Part shown: piece after piece, positions 15,944 to 24,589 of the stretch | Layout: each line of letters starts with the position of its first letter | Numbering within the stretch: position 1 is the first letter of the stretch | From: CAZHHM01 sp964532225 | GTDB taxonomy: Bacteria; Margulisbacteria; WOR-1; JAKLHX01 | Direction of reading: 5' to 3' | Assembly: GCA_964532225.1 (NCBI GenBank) | Contig: CAZHHM010000005.1 | Coordinates: forward strand, 1 to 64,000 | DNA: 64,000 nt | Position numbers and translations under genes: made by a program | The notes under the pieces: generated by a model | The model's input: only the letters and a program-made list of their open reading frames with translations | Told to the model about the DNA's origin: nothing | The model's database searches: none

Positions 15944-17503
15944 TTATTTAGATGAGGGCAGAACGATCTTGAACGTGGACCCTTTACCCGGCACACTTTC
16001 AGCTGTGATCTTGCCGTTGTTCTTCTCAATCAATAGCCCGCATTGACTTAGGGCAAGACCCGAACCCTTTTCCCCGTCGGTACCGGGATTACTGGTAACA
16101 CCAGTATCCTTGAACAAGCCTGAGAGGACTTCAGGGGACATGCCGACACCGGTGTCCTTAACAATGATCTCTACCTTCCCCGCGTTCATCATGCTGTAGA
16201 TGAAGACCTTACCGCCTTTTGGAGTGAACTTCAAAGCATTGGAAAGCAGGTTCCTTATCACAAAAGATAGGATGTCAGCGTCAGCAAATACCTTATGGCC
16301 GTCCTGGGTCATATTGAATATCGAGACCTCTTTGTTCTTCGCGGAAGAATACTGCCGGTCAACTTCTAAGCCTACAAGGCCGGTAACACTTGTTTCTACC
16401 GGATTAACAGTAACGCCGTTCAGCTGCATTTTTGCCCAATCAAGAAGACCTTCGTGCAGTGCATAGGCTGAATATATCGATGTCCTCAACGTCCCGAGCA
16501 TATGTTCCATCTCAGGCTTGTTCGATACTGACCACCTTTCGATTATCAGGTCTATCCACCCCATCATGACCCCCAAAGGCCCCCTAAGGTCATGTGAGAT
16601 CACCGTAAAGAACCCGAGAAGCTCCTTGTTCCTTTCTTTAAGCTCATTCTCTTTGATCTTGAGGGCTGTAATATCCCTGTTTATCCCGACTACGCCTTTA
16701 AGGTCTCCCACTTCATTGAAGTAAGGGACTTTGGTCACAAGAGACCATTTAGGATCGCCATTAGCATCCCTGCCCTCCTGCTCGATATTAATGATCGGGG
16801 ACCTGTACTGGATGACCCTGTCCTCCACCTTTTTAAAGGCAGATGCGGCCTCGTTATCATAATAATCAAAATCCGTCCTTCCAACGATGTCCTTTTCATG
16901 CCCTACGCCGAGAGACTGCCTGAGCGCACGGTTTGCCATGACGAACCGTCCCTTGCCGTCCTTAAGATATATCTTGTCCGGTATGAGATCGGCAATATCC
17001 TTGACGATATTCAGGTCCGACTCAAGCGATCCAAGGCTGACAGAGGCATCCTGAAGCTCTTTTTGCAGATGACCGATGACAGCATCCGAAGCAATTTTAT
17101 ACTCTTCATACTGGCGTCTTATTTCCTCATATGCGTTCAGGGATTCACGTACCGAAGAGCCAAGATTGAAACCCTTGACCCGCTCATCGGCAAGTTCCAG
17201 CCTTAACACTGCGTTTTCCGCTCTTACGGATGAAAGAGCATTGTTGATAGGCTCAAGCTGCAGTGCGTTTATCCTCGAATCGATCTTGCCTATGGTCTTA
17301 TGGAACAGTCCTGTGCCGGACAGTTTTGATGCGGCCTCAAGAACGCGAGATCCTGTCGCCAGCCCGGCTATCTCGACCCTGTTAAGTCCTATAGTCCTGT
17401 CCCAGTGCTCAAGTGCACGGGGCACAAGACGGTCCCTTATTATAGGAAGGTTCCTGAAACGGGAGTTTGTATCTTTGATCTGTATCCTGCCGGGTGTGCC
17501 CAT
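15944..17503 (-). CDS. PAS-domain sensor histidine kinase
   Basis: A 519-residue kinase without obvious membrane segments, so probably cytoplasmic. The N-terminus is helical with a likely coiled coil (about residues 75-165). A PAS domain covers about 165-282 (DLIPDKIYLKDGKGRFVMANRAL). The HisKA box has phospho-acceptor His304 in VISHDLRGPL. The HATPase domain has an N-box (RNLLSNALKFTP) and a G-box (KDTGVGM, GSGLALSQ). It lies between thrS and the sigma-54 activator, but that activator lacks a receiver, so the cognate regulator is elsewhere. No Shine-Dalgarno is seen at ATG 17503. Confidence 0.9.
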   Translation of the reverse strand: MGTPGRIQIKDTNSRFRNLPIIRDRLVPRALEHWDRTIGLNRVEIAGLATGSRVLEAASKLSGTGLFHKTIGKIDSRINALQLEPINNALSSVRAENAVLRLELADERVKGFNLGSSVRESLNAYEEIRRQYEEYKIASDAVIGHLQKELQDASVSLGSLESDLNIVKDIADLIPDKIYLKDGKGRFVMANRALRQSLGVGHEKDIVGRTDFDYYDNEAASAFKKVEDRVIQYRSPIINIEQEGRDANGDPKWSLVTKVPYFNEVGDLKGVVGINRDITALKIKENELKERNKELLGFFTVISHDLRGPLGVMMGWIDLIIERWSVSNKPEMEHMLGTLRTSIYSAYALHEGLLDWAKMQLNGVTVNPVETSVTGLVGLEVDRQYSSAKNKEVSIFNMTQDGHKVFADADILSFVIRNLLSNALKFTPKGGKVFIYSMMNAGKVEIIVKDTGVGMSPEVLSGLFKDTGVTSNPGTDGEKGSGLALSQCGLLIEKNNGKITAESVPGKGSTFKIVLPSSK

Positions 17504-17545
17504 CTTGGTTATTTATCGTTATTTTTAAGCGGGGATTTCAGACAG

Positions 17546-19243
17546 TTATTGTTTTGTTATATCAATAAATTCTTCTATGGTCTTCGCGCCGAGGTCGCCG
17601 TTCTCGCGTGAACGGACAGCAACTTTACCGGCCTCAGCCTCCTTATCCCCCATGACCAGCATGAAAGGGACCTTTTGCATCTGGGCTTCCCTGATCTTAA
17701 AGCCCATCTTTTCACGCCTGTCGTCAAGCTCTACCCTGATCCCTTTTTGTTCGAGCTCAGCCCTGACCTTTGAAGCGTACTCAAGATGCTTGTCGGATAT
17801 CGGGATCAGCACTACCTGCACAGGAGCAAGCCAGTAAGGGAAAGCCCCTGCATAATGCTCTGTCAGAACGCCGATAAAGCGCTCCATGCTCCCCAGCACC
17901 ACCCTGTGTATCATGACAGGTCTCTTTTTGGAACCATCCTCTGCAATGTAGTTAAGGTCGAACCTCTCGGGAAGCGCAAAATCGACCTGTATGGTCGGCC
18001 CCTGCCATGCTCTGCCTATCGCGTCCTTGATCTTGACATCTATCTTTGGCCCGTAAAAAGCCCCGCCGCCAGGGTCAACGTCATATTTGATACCTTTGTT
18101 CTGCATCGCTTTTTCAAGCGCCTGGGTCGCGTGCTCCCAGCCTTTTTCTTCACCAACAAAGCTGTCCGGCCTGGTCGAAAGATATACTTCGTATTCTTTG
18201 AAACCAAAAGCCTTTAGCATGTCAAAAGCGAAATCTATGACATTGACTATCTCCTGCTCGAGTTTTTCCTCGGTGCAGAATATATGGGCGTCATCCTGGG
18301 TAAAGCCCCTTACTCTCATGAGACCGTGAAGGACACCTGACCTTTCGTGCCTGTATACCGTGCCCAGCTCGAAGAACTTGACAGGAAGGTCCCTGTAGCT
18401 TACCAGGCTCCTCTTGAATATCAGCATATGGCCCGGGCAGTTCATCGGCTTAAGGACATATTCCTGCTCGTCTATGTCCATGAAATACATGTTCTCTTTG
18501 TAATAGCTGCTGTGGCCCGAGGTGTTCCAAAGGTCTATCTTGGCAATATGAGGGGTAACGACCTGCTGATACCCTCTCTTCCTGTGCTCTTTTTTGAGGA
18601 ACTGCTCTATAGTTTCACGCAGCACCGCTCCTTTTGGGTGATAGAACACAAGGCCGGCACCTGCTTCGTCATAGTAAATATTAAAGAGGTCAAGCTCTTT
18701 TCCTATCTTGCGGTGATCGCGCTTCACTGCCTCCTCAAGCCTCTTGAGGTATGCGTCAAGGTCTTCCTGCTTCTCAAAACAGGTGCCGTATATCCTCTGA
18801 AGCATCTGGTTCTTTTCGTCGCCTCTCCAGTAAGCCCCTGCTATCTTAAGCAGCTTGAACGCCTTTACCTGGCCTGTTGAATCGATATGAGGGCCTCTGC
18901 ACAGGTCTATGAACTCACCGTTCTTGTAGAAAGAGACCTTGTCATCTTCAATGCCGTCCAGAAGCTCAAGCTTGAACTTCTCATTGTTATCCTTCATCAT
19001 CTTTACCGCTTCGGGCTTTTGAACTTCTACTCTTTCGAACTTTACGTTCTTCTTTATGATCTCGTTCATTTTCTTTTCAATGGCATCGAGGTCTTCGGGT
19101 GTCAGTGTGCGGCCAAGCTCAAAGTCATAATAGAATCCGTCATCGATAGACGGGCCTATGGCCAGTTTTGCTTCAGGGAACAGCTCTTTCACGGCCATTG
19201 CCATGACATGAGAGGTCGAGTGTCTTAATCTGTCGAGGTCCAT
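17546..19243 (-). CDS. thrS: Threonyl-tRNA synthetase lacking the TGS domain
   Basis: Class II synthetase for tRNA-Thr. The 565 residues are shorter than the usual 640 or so because the protein begins at the editing domain (MDLDRLRHSTSHVMAMAV, editing motif HxxxH) with no N-terminal TGS domain. The catalytic core (MNCPGHMLIFK, FELGTVYRHERSGVLHGLMR, and motif 3 VVLGSMERFIGVL) and the anticodon-binding C-terminus are complete. ATG 19243 lies six bases after a perfect TATAAT with no Shine-Dalgarno, so the start is well fixed and the short form is real. A palindromic repeat array sits directly upstream. Confidence 0.95.
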   Translation of the reverse strand: MDLDRLRHSTSHVMAMAVKELFPEAKLAIGPSIDDGFYYDFELGRTLTPEDLDAIEKKMNEIIKKNVKFERVEVQKPEAVKMMKDNNEKFKLELLDGIEDDKVSFYKNGEFIDLCRGPHIDSTGQVKAFKLLKIAGAYWRGDEKNQMLQRIYGTCFEKQEDLDAYLKRLEEAVKRDHRKIGKELDLFNIYYDEAGAGLVFYHPKGAVLRETIEQFLKKEHRKRGYQQVVTPHIAKIDLWNTSGHSSYYKENMYFMDIDEQEYVLKPMNCPGHMLIFKRSLVSYRDLPVKFFELGTVYRHERSGVLHGLMRVRGFTQDDAHIFCTEEKLEQEIVNVIDFAFDMLKAFGFKEYEVYLSTRPDSFVGEEKGWEHATQALEKAMQNKGIKYDVDPGGGAFYGPKIDVKIKDAIGRAWQGPTIQVDFALPERFDLNYIAEDGSKKRPVMIHRVVLGSMERFIGVLTEHYAGAFPYWLAPVQVVLIPISDKHLEYASKVRAELEQKGIRVELDDRREKMGFKIREAQMQKVPFMLVMGDKEAEAGKVAVRSRENGDLGAKTIEEFIDITKQ

Positions 19244-19249
19244 GATGTT

Positions 19250-19255
19250 ATTATA
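19250..19255 (-). promoter_or_regulatory. -10 box of thrS, leaderless type
   Basis: A perfect TATAAT on the minus strand is six bases from ATG 19243. No consensus -35 is visible because the upstream DNA is the repeat array. Confidence 0.65.
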
Positions 19256-19267
19256 GCGCGTTTTTAA

Positions 19268-19399
19268 CCCTCACCCCGTCCCTCTCCCTTAACAGGGAGA
19301 GGGAGGATCTGGACCCTCACCCCGTCCCTCTCCCTTAACAGGGAGAGGGAGAATCTGGACCCTCACCCCGTCCCTCTCCCTTAACAGGGAGAGGGAGGA
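19268..19399. repeat. Three tandem 46-bp palindromic repeats
   Basis: Units start at 19268, 19314 and 19360, and the last is partial. Each has CCCTCACCCCGTCCCTCTCCC followed by TTAACA and GGGAGAGGGA. The CCCTCTCCC/GGGAGAGGG arms form a 9-bp hairpin. Units differ by about one base. The DUF559 gene reads into the second and third units. Confidence 0.92.
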
Positions 19400-19778
19400 C
19401 TTTTTTGCGGTATTCAATTATTCTTTTGATGCGCTTTTTAACAAGCTCAAATCTGTTCATTACATCTTCATTGCTGATCCTGAAAACCATAATCCCAAGA
19501 GAATTCAGCACTTGAGTCCTCTGAAGATCATATTCTTTTCTGTGCTCATGGATCTTTCCGTCCACTTCGATCACAAGAAGCAGTTTCGAACAATAGAAAT
19601 CAGCTATAAAGAATGATAGAGGTTTTTGCCTGTTGAACTTGTATCCAGTATTTGCCTTGTCCCTTAAGAAGTATTTCCATAATTTCTCTTCTGTAAGTGT
19701 GGCAGCATTCCTTAGGGCCTTGGCTCTTTCTGTGAGCCTGACATCATAGCCAACATATCCTTTGGCAGGTCGTTGCAT
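19335..19778 (-). CDS. DUF559 (Vsr-like) endonuclease-domain protein with repeat-encoded tail
   Basis: A 147-residue member of the DUF559 family related to very-short-patch-repair endonucleases. Family motifs are RLTERAKALRNAATLTEEKLW, KFNRQKPLSFFIADFYC and LLVIEVDGKIHEHRKEYD with the acidic active-site residues. The last residues (LPLPVKGEGRGEGPDSPSPC) are translated from the palindromic repeat array. Such genes commonly accompany this repeat class, which is a sign of a mobile or selfish unit. ATG 19778 is chosen because the family motif begins soon after. An in-frame start at 19817 is possible. Function is untested. Confidence 0.82.
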   Translation of the reverse strand: MQRPAKGYVGYDVRLTERAKALRNAATLTEEKLWKYFLRDKANTGYKFNRQKPLSFFIADFYCSKLLLVIEVDGKIHEHRKEYDLQRTQVLNSLGIMVFRISNEDVMNRFELVKKRIKRIIEYRKKVLPLPVKGEGRGEGPDSPSPC

Positions 19779-19882
19779 ATTGCCGCATAGCCAGCAATTT
19801 TGCCGCCGGGCAAACAATTGAGGGCAAATACATTGAATACTAATGAGCCTGCCATATAATTAACGGGAATCAGCAGTTAACT

Positions 19883-19998
19883 TATCGATCATTGGATTGT
19901 CTCCCCTTGATAAATAGTAATCAGGGAACTTCTCTAAGCTTTAGAATATTGGACTGTCTCCCCTTGATAAAGGGGAGATGGCCGAAGGCCAGAGGGGA
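19883..19998. repeat. Palindromic repeat region between DUF559 and dxr
   Basis: Two related segments each start ATTGGA.TGTCTCCCCTTGATAAA, at about 19883 and 19947. The second is complete and contains the CTCCCCTTGATAAAGGGGAG hairpin and a TGGCCGAAGGCCA hairpin before AGAGGGGATT. It abuts the dxr stop. The first copy is truncated or diverged. Confidence 0.8.
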
Positions 19999-21165
19999 TT
20001 ACCCCCGCCCAGCCTCTTCCCTTGCCCATTTCTCGGCTTCAAGCACCTGCTGAAGGGAAGGTTTGCGGATGAGTTGGTGCCGTTTCATGACGGATGCAAC
20101 GATCTTCGGGATGTCGGTGAACCCTATCTTGCCCTTAAGGAAAAGCTCGACCGCGCTGTCGTTCGCGGCTGAAAGCACAGCAGGCATCGTGCCGCCGGTC
20201 TTTCCTGCCTTGTAAGCGAGCGCCAGACACGGGAATTTTTCCATATCAGGCTTAAAGAATTGCATAGACCCAAGCTTTGGGAAATCGACCGAGCCATGAA
20301 TGTTCTTTTTTCTTTCGGGATAGGTCAGAGCGTACTGTATGGGAGTCCTCATGTCCGGAACGCCAAGCTGTGCTATTACCGAGCCGTCGATGAACTCGAC
20401 CATGGAGTGCACTATGCTCTGCGGATGCACAACTACATCGATCTTTTCGTACGGCACGCCGAACAGATGATGCGCCTCGATCACCTCAAGCCCTTTGTTC
20501 ATAAGAGAAGCGGAGTCTATCGTTATCTTCGGCCCCATGTTCCACGTCGGATGCTTGAGCGCGTCTTTTGCTTTGACCTTCTTCAGCTGAGCTTTCGAAA
20601 AGTTCCTGAACGGACCGCCTGAAGCAGTTAAAATGAGCCTTTTGATCTGCTCAACCCTGTACCCCGCACCCTGCGTCCTGCCTTCAAGGCTTTGGAATAT
20701 CGCACTATGCTCGCTGTCCAGAGGAAGCAGCTGAGCTTTGTGCTTTTTAACAAGCGGCATTACGATATCCCCGGCCGCGACCAGGACTTCCTTGCTCGCA
20801 AGAGCTATCGTTTTTCCTTTTTTTATGGCTTCGATAGTGGCCGAAAGGCCCGGAGTGCCTACTATGGACATCACGACGATATCCGTAGAAGTGTCCGTGG
20901 CCAGTTTTGAAAGCCCTTCCCTGCCCGCATACACCTTCATCCCAGACCTTTTATACTTTGAAAGGTCAACATCGTCGTCCGAGATGGAGACGGCTTTTGG
21001 TTTGAACTTCGCTATCTGCTTGTCAAAGAGGTCAAGATATCCTTTAGTGGCAAGGCCGATTATCTGAAAGTCAGATAAAAAGGCAGACACCACATCGAGC
21101 GTCTGCCTTCCTATAGAACCCGTTGAACCTAATACTGCGATCCGTTTCTTCATTTGCTTCTTCAT
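19999..21165 (-). CDS. dxr: 1-deoxy-D-xylulose 5-phosphate reductoisomerase
   Basis: Second step of the MEP isoprenoid pathway, NADPH-dependent. The NADPH-binding VLGSTGSIGRQTLDVV, the substrate and metal region LPLDSEHSAIFQSL, and LTASGGPFRNF and HPTWNMGPKITIDSATLMNKG-type segments are all present. Length is 388 residues from 21165 or 384 from the alternative ATG at 21153, which better matches the family N-terminus. The purine-rich arm of a palindromic repeat (GGGAGAGGG) immediately upstream appears to supply the ribosome-binding sequence. It follows ilvC by 39 bp. Confidence 0.95.
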   Translation of the reverse strand: MKKQMKKRIAVLGSTGSIGRQTLDVVSAFLSDFQIIGLATKGYLDLFDKQIAKFKPKAVSISDDDVDLSKYKRSGMKVYAGREGLSKLATDTSTDIVVMSIVGTPGLSATIEAIKKGKTIALASKEVLVAAGDIVMPLVKKHKAQLLPLDSEHSAIFQSLEGRTQGAGYRVEQIKRLILTASGGPFRNFSKAQLKKVKAKDALKHPTWNMGPKITIDSASLMNKGLEVIEAHHLFGVPYEKIDVVVHPQSIVHSMVEFIDGSVIAQLGVPDMRTPIQYALTYPERKKNIHGSVDFPKLGSMQFFKPDMEKFPCLALAYKAGKTGGTMPAVLSAANDSAVELFLKGKIGFTDIPKIVASVMKRHQLIRKPSLQQVLEAEKWAREEAGRG

Positions 21166-21204
21166 CCCTCTCCCTTATTAAGGGAGAGGGACAGAGGGTG
21201 AGGG
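21166..21204. repeat. Palindromic repeat between ilvC and dxr
   Basis: CCCTCTCCC-TTATTAA-GGGAGAGGG is followed by ACAGAGGGTGAGGG. It has the same arm sequence as the 19268-19399 array in a single copy. It fills the entire gap between the ilvC stop and the dxr start. Confidence 0.85.
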
Positions 21205-22197
21205 TTATTTCTTGAGCCAGCTCATCATCTTCCTGAGCTGTCCGCCTACTTTTTCGATAAGATGCTCATGGCCTTTTTTCTTAAGCGCCATGAAGACCGG
21301 CCTGCCCGCCTGGTTCTCGGTGATCCACTCCTTGGCGAATGACCCGTTCTGTATCCTTGACAGGACGTACTGCATCCTCTGTTTCACGCTCTCATCGATG
21401 ATGTAAGGCCCTACCGTGAGGTCTCCGTACTCGGCCGTGTTGCTGATGGCGTTCCTCATGCCAGCGATACCTTTTTCGTACATAAGGTCAACGATCAGCT
21501 TCAGTTCGTGCATGCATTCAAAATAGGCTATCTCCGGCTGGTATCCGGCGTTCACCAGGGTCTCGAATCCCGCCATTACCAGAGCCGTCGTCCCACCGCA
21601 AAGAACGGCCTGCTCTCCGAACAGGTCGGTCTCGGTCTCTTCTTTGAAGGTCGTTTCAAGCACTCCGGCCCTTGTGGCGCCGATGCCCTTTGCATGGGCA
21701 AGAGCTATCTGCTTTGCTTTTCCGGAAGCATCCTGATAAACGGCTATAAGAGCCGGCACAGCACTGCCTTCGGTGTAGAGTTTTCTCACTATCGGACCGG
21801 GACCTTTAGGCGCGATCATGATGACGTCGACATTTGCCGGCGGCATGATCTGATGGAAGTGTATGTTGAAGCCGTGAGAGAACACGAGCACTTTGCCCTT
21901 TTTGAGGTTCGGCTCGATAGCTTCTTTATAGACCTTTGGCTGAAGCTCATCCGGTACTAGTATCTGGATGATGTCCGCTTTCTTCGCTGCTTCATCTGCG
22001 GACATGACATCGAACCCGTCCTTCTTGGCCCTTTCGAAGTTGGGAGTACCCGGGACCTCGGCAACTATCACCTTCACTCCGCTGTCCTTAAGGTTGCTTC
22101 CCTGGGCGCCGCCCTGGCTCCCGTACCCAATTATCGCAACGGTCTTCCCCTTTAAAAGCTTGAGATCGGCATCCTTATCGTAATAGACTTTAGCCAT
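21205..22197 (-). CDS. ilvC: Ketol-acid reductoisomerase
   Basis: Second step of valine/isoleucine synthesis. The 330 residues match class I IlvC. The Rossmann segment IIGYGSQGGAQGSNLKDSG precedes the knotted C-terminal domain with the metal-binding DLFGEQAVLCGG and CMHELKLIVDLMYEKG. ATG 22197 is preceded by AAAGGAGG, which rules out the longer in-frame start at 22251. It follows ilvN in an ilvB-ilvN-ilvC order. Confidence 0.96.
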   Translation of the reverse strand: MAKVYYDKDADLKLLKGKTVAIIGYGSQGGAQGSNLKDSGVKVIVAEVPGTPNFERAKKDGFDVMSADEAAKKADIIQILVPDELQPKVYKEAIEPNLKKGKVLVFSHGFNIHFHQIMPPANVDVIMIAPKGPGPIVRKLYTEGSAVPALIAVYQDASGKAKQIALAHAKGIGATRAGVLETTFKEETETDLFGEQAVLCGGTTALVMAGFETLVNAGYQPEIAYFECMHELKLIVDLMYEKGIAGMRNAISNTAEYGDLTVGPYIIDESVKQRMQYVLSRIQNGSFAKEWITENQAGRPVFMALKKKGHEHLIEKVGGQLRKMMSWLKK

Positions 22198-22247
22198 TTT
22201 TCTTCCTCCTTTATTTTGTGAGGCCATGCCAAGGCATGGCTCTGCGA

Positions 22248-22733
22248 TCATTTTTCTTCGCTCCTTGAAAGCGAGATCTTACCGGTCCTGACCATCTCCT
22301 TGATGCCGTATTTTTCCAGCATCTTTTCAAGCGCATCTATCTTGTCTGTATCCCCGGTGGCCTCTATGATAAGCGAATTATCGCTGAGGTTCACGATCTT
22401 AGCCCTGAAGATATCGACTATCTGGCTTATCTCGTGCCTTGTCCTTTCATTGGCAGAGACCTTCAGCAGCACTAGCTCCCTGTCAACGGACGGTATGTTC
22501 GAGAGCTCATACACCTTTATGACGTCTATGAGCTTGTAAAGCTGCTTTGTTATCTGCTCAAGGATATCGTCATCGCCGTCTACAACTATGGTCATCCTTG
22601 AAACGGACTCATCCTCGGTGGTCCCGACCGCCAGAGAATGTATGTTGAACCCGCGCCTGCTGAATAGCCCCGAGACCCTTGAAAGGACTCCGGGTTTATT
22701 CTCCACTAAAACAGCTATAGTATGCTTTTTCAT
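22248..22733 (-). CDS. ilvN: Acetolactate synthase regulatory subunit
   Basis: A 161-residue valine-sensing subunit of acetohydroxyacid synthase. The N-terminal ACT domain begins KKHTIAVLVENKPGVLSRVSG and continues FSRRGFNIHSLAVG. The C-terminal domain is also present. ATG 22733 gives the normal length. The upstream in-frame stretch to 22781 is encoded by a palindromic repeat and is not homologous. It is 81 bp from ilvB, and that gap is occupied by the repeat. Confidence 0.95.
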   Translation of the reverse strand: MKKHTIAVLVENKPGVLSRVSGLFSRRGFNIHSLAVGTTEDESVSRMTIVVDGDDDILEQITKQLYKLIDVIKVYELSNIPSVDRELVLLKVSANERTRHEISQIVDIFRAKIVNLSDNSLIIEATGDTDKIDALEKMLEKYGIKEMVRTGKISLSRSEEK

Positions 22734-22737
22734 CTGT

Positions 22738-22812
22738 CTGCTCTTTCTCACCCCTTCTGTCCTACGCTTCGCTCCGGACATCTCCCCCTTACTAAGGGGG
22801 AGAATGAGAGGG
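22738..22812. repeat. Palindromic repeat between ilvB and ilvN
   Basis: The element contains CTCCCCC-TTACTAA-GGGGGAG flanked by TCTCACCCC and GAGAGGGGG outer arms, plus an inner TGTCC...GGACA pair. It belongs to the same general class as the 19-21 kb repeats but is a different variant. Confidence 0.75.
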
Positions 22813-22814
22813 GG

Positions 22815-24488
22815 TCAATCCACCAGCATTTCGTTGATCGCCTGCCCCGCAGGAACGAACGGGAAAACGTTCTCTTCTCTTGCTACGATAAAATCTATGA
22901 CCGTAGGCTTGTCCCTTGTCGCCATAGCCTTTTTCATGGCCTTTTCGACATCCTCGAATTTTTCCACTCTTATCGCCTGAGCACCGTAGGCCTCGGCTAT
23001 CTTGATGAAGTCCGGATTGTCGTCGAGATCTGTTGCAGAATACCTTTTACCGTGAAGTATTTCCTGCCACTGCCTGACCATCCCGAGATATCGGTTGTTC
23101 AGAATGGCAATGATGACAGGCATTTTATTGTTCACGGCCGTGTTCAGCTCCTGAATGTTCATCTGTATGCTTCCGTCCCCGGCGATATCGATGACCACCT
23201 TGTCCGGGCAGGCTACCTGAGCGCCGATCGCAGCCGGGAACCCGTACCCCATCGTCCCAAGACCTCCGGAAGAAATGAAGGTCCTCGGTTTGCTGTACTT
23301 ATAGTACTGTGCGGCCCACATTTGATGCTGACCGACCTCGGTTACTATTATCGCGTCCCCGTTGGTCACCCTGTATATCTCTTCGAGCACGGCCTGAGGT
23401 TTAAGCCCTTCGCCGGCTTTGTAGCACAGCGGATGCTTCTGCTTCCAGGCCATTATCTGCTCCATCCATGGAGAATTGATATCTTTAGGTTTAACATGCG
23501 CTTCAAGAGCGTTAAGGACGTTCTTCACATCCCCTACTATCGGCACATCCACGCTGACGTTCTTGCCGATCTCGGCAGGATCGATGTCGATATGTATGAC
23601 CTTCGCATTGGGGGCAAAATGAGAGATCCTTCCGGTCACCCTGTCGTCGAACCTGGCCCCGACCGCTATAAGAAGGTCACATTCGGTAACTGCGTAATTC
23701 GCATAAACGGTCCCATGCATGCCAAGCATCCCCATTGACAGAGGATGTGTTTCGTCAAAAGCACCTTTGCCGAGAAGCGTTGTCGTTACGGGCGCGTTTA
23801 TCTTGACCGCAAGCTTCCTCAGCTCTTCAGAAGCACCAGAACTGATCACTCCGCCTCCGACATAGAGCATCGGTTTTGAAGACTTGTCGATAAGTTTTGC
23901 CGCGGCAGATATCTGCTTGGGATGCCCGTTGTATGTGGGTTTGTACGAAGGAAGACATACCTTTTCAGGCCATGAGAAATCTATCTTTTTCATCTGGATA
24001 TCTTTGGGGATATCGACAAGGACAGGGCCCTGTCTGCCCGTGCTAGCAACATGGAAAGCTTCTTTTATCGTGCATGCTATCTGGTTGGCGTCCTTTATCA
24101 GATAATTGTGCTTGGTTATTGGCATGGTTATGCCCGTAATGTCAACTTCCTGGAAGGAATCCCTGCCAAGGAGCATGGTCGAGACCTGGCCGGTGATAGC
24201 GACCATAGGAACAGAGTCCATATGAGCGTTTGCTATGGCGGTTACCAGATTGGTCGCGCCGGGCCCTGATGTCGCGAAACAGACCCCTACTTTTCCCGAA
24301 GCCCTCGCGTATCCGTCGGCCATATGGCCTGCGCCCTGCTCATGTCTGACCAGTATGTGTTTCAGCCCTTTGAAGTTGTAAAGTGCGTCATAAAGAGGCA
24401 AAGACTGCCCTCCGGGAAGCCCGAAAACGACTTCTACGCCCTCCTTTTTGAGCGACTCGAGTATAGCTTGTGCGCCGGTTATTTCCAT
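22815..24488 (-). CDS. ilvB: Acetolactate synthase catalytic subunit
   Basis: A thiamine-diphosphate enzyme making acetolactate or acetohydroxybutyrate. The 557 residues match the family. The N-terminal VEVVFGLPGGQSLPLYDAL carries the catalytic Glu region, with RHEQGAGHMADGYARASG next. The C-terminal ThDP motif runs from about IDIAGDGSIQMNIQELNTA. It is the first gene of the ilv run, and the next gene is divergent. The Shine-Dalgarno is weak (CAGGAC). Confidence 0.96.
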   Translation of the reverse strand: MEITGAQAILESLKKEGVEVVFGLPGGQSLPLYDALYNFKGLKHILVRHEQGAGHMADGYARASGKVGVCFATSGPGATNLVTAIANAHMDSVPMVAITGQVSTMLLGRDSFQEVDITGITMPITKHNYLIKDANQIACTIKEAFHVASTGRQGPVLVDIPKDIQMKKIDFSWPEKVCLPSYKPTYNGHPKQISAAAKLIDKSSKPMLYVGGGVISSGASEELRKLAVKINAPVTTTLLGKGAFDETHPLSMGMLGMHGTVYANYAVTECDLLIAVGARFDDRVTGRISHFAPNAKVIHIDIDPAEIGKNVSVDVPIVGDVKNVLNALEAHVKPKDINSPWMEQIMAWKQKHPLCYKAGEGLKPQAVLEEIYRVTNGDAIIVTEVGQHQMWAAQYYKYSKPRTFISSGGLGTMGYGFPAAIGAQVACPDKVVIDIAGDGSIQMNIQELNTAVNNKMPVIIAILNNRYLGMVRQWQEILHGKRYSATDLDDNPDFIKIAEAYGAQAIRVEKFEDVEKAMKKAMATRDKPTVIDFIVAREENVFPFVPAGQAINEMLVD

Positions 24489-24589
24489 TGTCGGTTTGTC
24501 CTGATTTTGTTATTTTAGCAAATTCTGAGCTCTGGCGCAATGCAAGTTGTTTATCACTTATTTCGATAAATATGCAGGAAATCATTAAT

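Noticed and set aside
19268..19399. CRISPR-like array
   Set aside because: The three 46-bp units are contiguous, self-palindromic and have no unique spacers, and no cas genes are near.
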